DNA of 24,459 bases from Plakobranchus ocellatus (Eukaryota > Mollusca > Gastropoda > Plakobranchidae), in contig BLXT01000975.1 of the NCBI GenBank assembly GCA_019648995.1, forward strand, positions 1,760,375-1,784,833. The letters are read 5' to 3'. Position 1 is the stretch's first letter, and each line of letters begins with the position of its first letter. The notes beneath the pieces are model-generated. The model saw only the letters and a list, made by a program, of their open reading frames with translations, had not been told where the DNA came from and did not search any database. Made by a program: the position numbers and the translations under genes. Shown piece by piece: positions 17,076 through 24,459 of this stretch.

Positions 17076-18683
17076 GACAGGAACTTAATCACTACCCAAC
17101 CAAAAATGTCAACATTAAGAAATGCTAGTGAATGTAAGATAAAGAGTAACAGTTGCTTTAATGATTAAATGTCTCAAGATCAGTCAATGAGTCAGATATC
17201 CTGATTATTGATTGATATAACCAGAAACCATGAGGTACCAGTATATTAAATATTAGCTTTGCTTTTCTTGAGTCTCAGTTCTTAATTTATTCCCTATGAT
17301 ACATACATATAGCCTACATTCCCCTGTCCCACCGCTACAGTGGGAACAGCATTTCGTTTGAGGCCTGAAGATAAGATAAAAAACAGGATAGAGGTGAAGG
17401 GGCATATGGATAAAAATAAGAAGCTAGGTGAAACTTTTGGGCAGGGCAACGCAGAAAAATGTAACTGGAGAGTGGAAGGGAAGATCTAGATGTAAACAAG
17501 AGGAACAATGCCAAGAGGTCTGTAGCACATCTTGGGCAAGAGGTGAAGCAGGCAAATCATGGTCTAAATCCTCCAAACATGGTCCAGGAAGGCAGTTGAT
17601 GATTTTAGCACAATTTCACATCACATCGCAGGTGTTATGACCCTATAAAAAATGTAAACCCTTGCAGTGTGCATATACTCAGCAGAGGGTGTAAGCTATA
17701 ACAACTGGACTTCGTTGCAGGGCTTCACGAAGACTAACAGTAACACTGCCAACCAAGCAGATTTATGCCTAACTAGATCTACATGTACTAAATGGCAAAC
17801 AAAATTTTAGCCATTACTTGGGTCTGTTTTTTGGGGTTTTTTTTGGATCTCGCTATTCATTCTCCTGACAATTTAAAAGATTTAAATGGAGAAGGAAATC
17901 GGGATTTTAAAAAATTGTCTTTTCATTTAAGAGGTCTTGCAATTCCCAATGTCTTTATGAAAGGATTCTATTGCATATGAAGATGGACATTCCCCACCAA
18001 CATATCGGGACCCTTCAATTAAAAACATTGACTTGAAACTAGTGCATCAAGACCAATTTGGGCTTCCAAGCAATTTCATTAAAATTCCATTCTAGCCTTT
18101 ACCTTCAATAAAAATTTAAAATCTTTCATATGAACACTTAATTGAAAAAACAATGGGAAAAACATTAACACTACAGTGAACTGGGATTTTTGTATGGAAT
18201 AATAATGATGAGACTCAATTTTTCATTTGGATCACATGTCAATCATTGATTTTATTTGAAAATGAGTGTGTTTGCACAACAAAATAATGGACTGACATGA
18301 AGCATGATCTATTCAAAAAGATTTTAAAATTTAATTCATTTTTATCATTCTTTCACTGCTTGTTCCCATACTTAGACTGTAACAGATCTTTATTTTTCTC
18401 CACTTTGATTATTTTAGTGTTTTTACATTACAATGAAAATAGTTGTCAATTTCTAAAAACAATTTACTCAAAATAAGAAGAAAGACAAATAACAAAACAA
18501 CTTTCTAGATTCATTTATTTATAAATAAATGCTGAAAAAATTGCACTGAATGAAAATCCTGAGAGTGAGACAGATTACACACTGCTGAAGTCAATTTTTT
18601 AGGGGGCCATAGCTGATTAAGGTGACCCTAGACTTGGTAGCCTTAGTGGAAAGAAATGTGCATTGTAATGTAATTTATTGATT
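17076..18683. other. Intergenic spacer, no gene
   Basis: AT-rich. The open frames at 17428-17640 and 17792-17980 look like chance. A small hairpin TCCCAC...GTGGGA occurs at about 17328-17344. No repeats shared with other parts of the window noticed. Confidence 0.4.
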
Positions 18684-19518
18684 CAGTGCACACCTGATAA
18701 TCTGACATTAAACTAAAGGGACCAGGCCACAGGCCACACATGTCCAATTGTGAGGAAAACAAGTTATAGAGCAAAAAAAAAGGTGGCGTCTTTTGCTATA
18801 GTATTAATTATTAACCCAAGTGGGGTAATTTTGTTACCCCGAGGCTTGTTTTTTATGTTTCTTTAAATACTTAAAATGGGAATTTTTTTTCAGCAAAAAT
18901 TCAATTTGACATATGATTACATAATAATGATTGACAGAAAATCAATATTGAACTGACCTGAGGTCATTTCTGAAACCCTCCGTTTTTTTTTACTATGTAA
19001 AGTATGGGGTGATTTTAAACCTCTGACGCACGCATAGGTAGGCCCCTATACATTGTGATTTTTTTGCTATATACGATATGGGGACACGCAGTTACCCCAC
19101 ACGTATGGATGACATTTATACTGACATTACGGATACAACAATAAAACATCTTGTACGGATAGGGTTAAATATAACAGCGCTAACAGTAACACGGTCTTCT
19201 CCCTTGACACCAGCTATGCACACACACACACATTCATGGACATGAGTGGTCACTGGCACCTAGCAGGGGATGCCTGCCACTGCCATCCACACATATTGCA
19301 GTGTTAAGTCTAGGCCAGAGAGCGAAGGCCTAGGCCGAAGACTGAGAAAAAAAGACTAGAAACGAGCCACTTTTGAAATGGGAACTGGTGAATTAAAAGA
19401 AATGAGCCAAGCAACATGTCCAGTTGGGCAAAGTTTTTATTAAGGATTAAGAGCAAATTATTTTGGACTTTTTAGTGCGTTGCATTAAGGGAGATGTTGA
19501 ATTAAGTGGAGTGCACTG
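18684..19518. mobile_element. pogo/mariner-like non-autonomous element, host of a nested MITE
   Basis: The left end is CAGTGCACACCTGATAATCT, and the right end read inward is CAGTGCACTCCACTTAATTC, followed by TA at 19519-19520. The left flank is TT rather than TA, presumably mutated. The right terminus iterates CTTAATTCAAC and CTTAATGCAAC. Removing the piggyBac-like insert (18815-19164 plus one TTAA) leaves about 481 bp, close to the 455-bp element at 13201. Non-coding; a CA repeat lies at about 19215-19230. Confidence 0.55.
18815..19164 (-). mobile_element. piggyBac-like MITE, copy 2 (350 bp, nested)
   Basis: The reverse-oriented second copy of 5144-5553. TTAA occurs on both sides (18811-18814, 19165-19168), with CCC at the left edge and GGG at the right, the expected piggyBac footprint. 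Shared words with copy 1 (read on the - strand) include TTAACCCTATCCGTAC, GGGGTAACTGCGTGTCCCCA and GGAGGGTTTCAGAAATGACC. It sits inside the pogo-like element 18684-19518, so it is the younger insertion there. Confidence 0.7.
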
Positions 19519-19520
19519 TA

Positions 19521-20177
19521 GTTTTGTAGCATTTTGGAGTTCTTTGTGCTTTGTTTAATTTTTTCATTGGTTTATTGAAAAGGTTTTACTCTCCACAACT
19601 TAATGTTGGTGAAAGAAAGAATGGAAAATGCAAAAGAAAAAGAGGAAACACAATTGAAAGAGTGAAGGAGACCTGAGAGGAGATTAGTGGATAACCTTTT
19701 TAAAACCTTACTCGCAATGGAAAACATTAGGACAATGTAAGATTATTTATATGAAAAATAGATTCTTTTCATGAAATTGAATTAACTTTAGATGCAATGC
19801 CACCTCATATAACAAAAATGCCAAGGTTAAAAAACATTTATTGCCTCAAATTACATTTTAAATATTTAATGGCAATGCACTCACTAAAATGTCATACATG
19901 TGCAAAGCATCATTAAATGTGTCTATTGAATGCAATCAATGCAAAGAAAATGTTACCACAAATAATCGGGCACCATTATTGATCCAAGTAAATTTCTAAA
20001 TTTTTTTGACATTATTCGCCAAAATATTGCTTTGGTTACAGATCTGATGAAAGCAACCAAATTTATTTGATTAAAATCAGATAATCTTCATTTTCACATA
20101 TGCATATATGTCCTAAAAATGTCCTAAAATAATTCATAAAAGTTATTTTTTATTGTTGCATACACAAAAATTAACAT
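19521..20177 (-). other. ADK 3' UTR and intergenic sequence
   Basis: AT-rich sequence downstream of the ADK stop. Several TTTATT hexamers (AATAAA on the - strand) occur, the nearest at 20149-20154. No other gene recognised. Confidence 0.5.
20149..20154 (-). terminator. Candidate polyadenylation signal of ADK
   Basis: AATAAA on the - strand, about 24 bases past the stop codon. That would give an unusually short 3' UTR, so the used signal may be one further down (toward 19840). Confidence 0.35.
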
Positions 20178-23769
<3,592 letters not shown>

Positions 23770-23884
23770 CTGCAAATACTATGACAGGGTCTGATCCTTG
23801 AGTGATAACAACAACCCTACTTCTTGCTTTGTTAACCTTTTCCCAATTGCCCAACTTTTTTGCTATCTCTTTGCGATCAGTAGT
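23770..23884 (-). CDS. ADK: Adenosine kinase, internal exon
   Basis: A 115-nt exon encoding TTDRKEIAKKLGNWEKVNK, ARSRVVVITQGSDPVIVFA and one further base. It corresponds to the human stretch KDIKEIAKK...RQRIVIFTQGRD, i.e. the strand leading to the TQG turn at the nucleotide-binding side of the PfkB fold. The reading frame starts in phase 0 after AACACCAG and ends in phase 1 before GTACTT, which the next exon completes as Asp. Confidence 0.93.
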
Positions 23885-24407
23885 CTGGTGTTCAAAGAAG
23901 AAAATAACAAAATATACGTAATTTTTTAAACTATTACTTAGATTTTTAAGTCATTCAGATATTTAATGTGAACACTTTTTTTCTTATTCGGCCTAAAGTA
24001 TTTGTTGATTTGATTGTTAAAAATAAAAACAATAGGGTTTTAAAACAAACATCTACAGGTAAGCAATAGGTGCTTTGACAACATATAGATTTTACTTATT
24101 TTAATGGATCCTAAAAGGGGAAAAATGATCAAACACTCATTTTTTTAAAACTTTTATACCAGTCTATCAACAATAAAATGTATATTACAAGACACATTTT
24201 CTTAAATTATTCAAAATTAAACTAGTAAGGTATCCAGACACTCAAACCTAAGGAAAAAGTCATGCCATGCATAGATATAAAAAATTTCAAGCACATGCTT
24301 AGTGGCAACTATCAAATTTTTCATTCTGGGCATTTTGTCACTTCAGCATTCATATTTTATTTCAGTGTAGTTTGTTGTAAACCTCAGTTACAAATCAAGA
24401 CACATAC
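23885..24407 (-). other. ADK intron (523 bp)
   Basis: Donor GTATGT and acceptor AACACCAG on the - strand. AT-rich, nothing else recognised. Confidence 0.85.
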
Positions 24408-24443
24408 CCCTAGTTCATTGGCCTTGGCAAATTCATCTGCTTC
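24408..24443 (-). CDS. ADK: Adenosine kinase, 36-nt micro-exon-sized exon
   Basis: Encodes only EADEFAKANELG, matching human ADK around NETEAATFAREQGF just before the exon at 23884. The frame is phase 0 at both ends. The acceptor CCAG follows a long T tract (on the - strand) at the very edge of the window, and the donor is GTATGT. A phase-0 exon of 36 nt can be skipped without a frameshift. Upstream exons of the gene lie beyond 24459. Confidence 0.85.
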
Positions 24444-24459
24444 CTGGAAAAAAAAAAAA

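Noticed and set aside
17428-17980. Open frames at 17428-17640 and 17792-17980 as small genes
   Set aside because: No domain, no splice context and composition like the surrounding spacer.

Overview
This is a 24.5-kb piece of an animal nuclear genome. It has AT-rich spacers, GT-AG introns and AATAAA poly(A) signals, and two genes whose exons match conserved animal proteins. The very high density of decayed transposons and the frequent words TAGGCCTA and CTAGATCTAG suggest a lophotrochozoan, most likely a mollusc. That taxonomic guess is inference; the sequence does not prove it.

Two host genes are certain, and they converge. On the + strand, the last two coding exons of a mitoNEET-type CDGSH iron-sulfur protein (CISD1-like) lie at 9314-9510 and 12195-12281, followed by a short 3' UTR with AATAAA at 12420. 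The exon with the start codon was not found. On the - strand, the last four coding exons of adenosine kinase (ADK) lie at 24443-24408, 23884-23770, 22101-22015 and 20302-20178. The reading phase is continuous across every junction, and the rest of ADK lies beyond the right edge. The two stop codons are about 7.9 kb apart. The genes do unrelated jobs (mitochondrial outer-membrane 2Fe-2S chemistry and adenosine salvage); nothing suggests they are co-regulated.

The left third (1-8.6 kb) is a transposon graveyard. It holds two fragments of one non-LTR retrotransposon in opposite orientations (834-1958 with apparent 13-bp target-site duplications; 7677-8575) and a remnant of a different non-LTR element interrupted by a piggyBac-like MITE (4930-5640). 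A pair of ~260-bp inverted-terminal-repeat elements lies in inverted tandem (3898-4420), next to a 336-bp element with long inverted arms (4483-4818). A frameshifted C-terminal part of a KRBA2/Ginger-like integrase polyprotein, with Cys-rich, Ulp1-like and PHD modules, lies at 5669-6833 (-).

The CISD-ADK intergenic region holds three TA-flanked, CAGT-ended pogo/mariner-like non-autonomous elements (13201-13655, 14448-15369, 18684-19518). The last carries a nested second copy of the TTAA-flanked piggyBac-like MITE (18815-19164). The region also holds a broken fragment of a dispersed protein family (14025-14398) and a nearly perfect 113-bp tandem duplication (16845-17073). No RNA gene, CRISPR array or bacterial-type operon is visible. 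I saw no convincing new multi-gene system; the unusual content is the architecture of the mobile elements.
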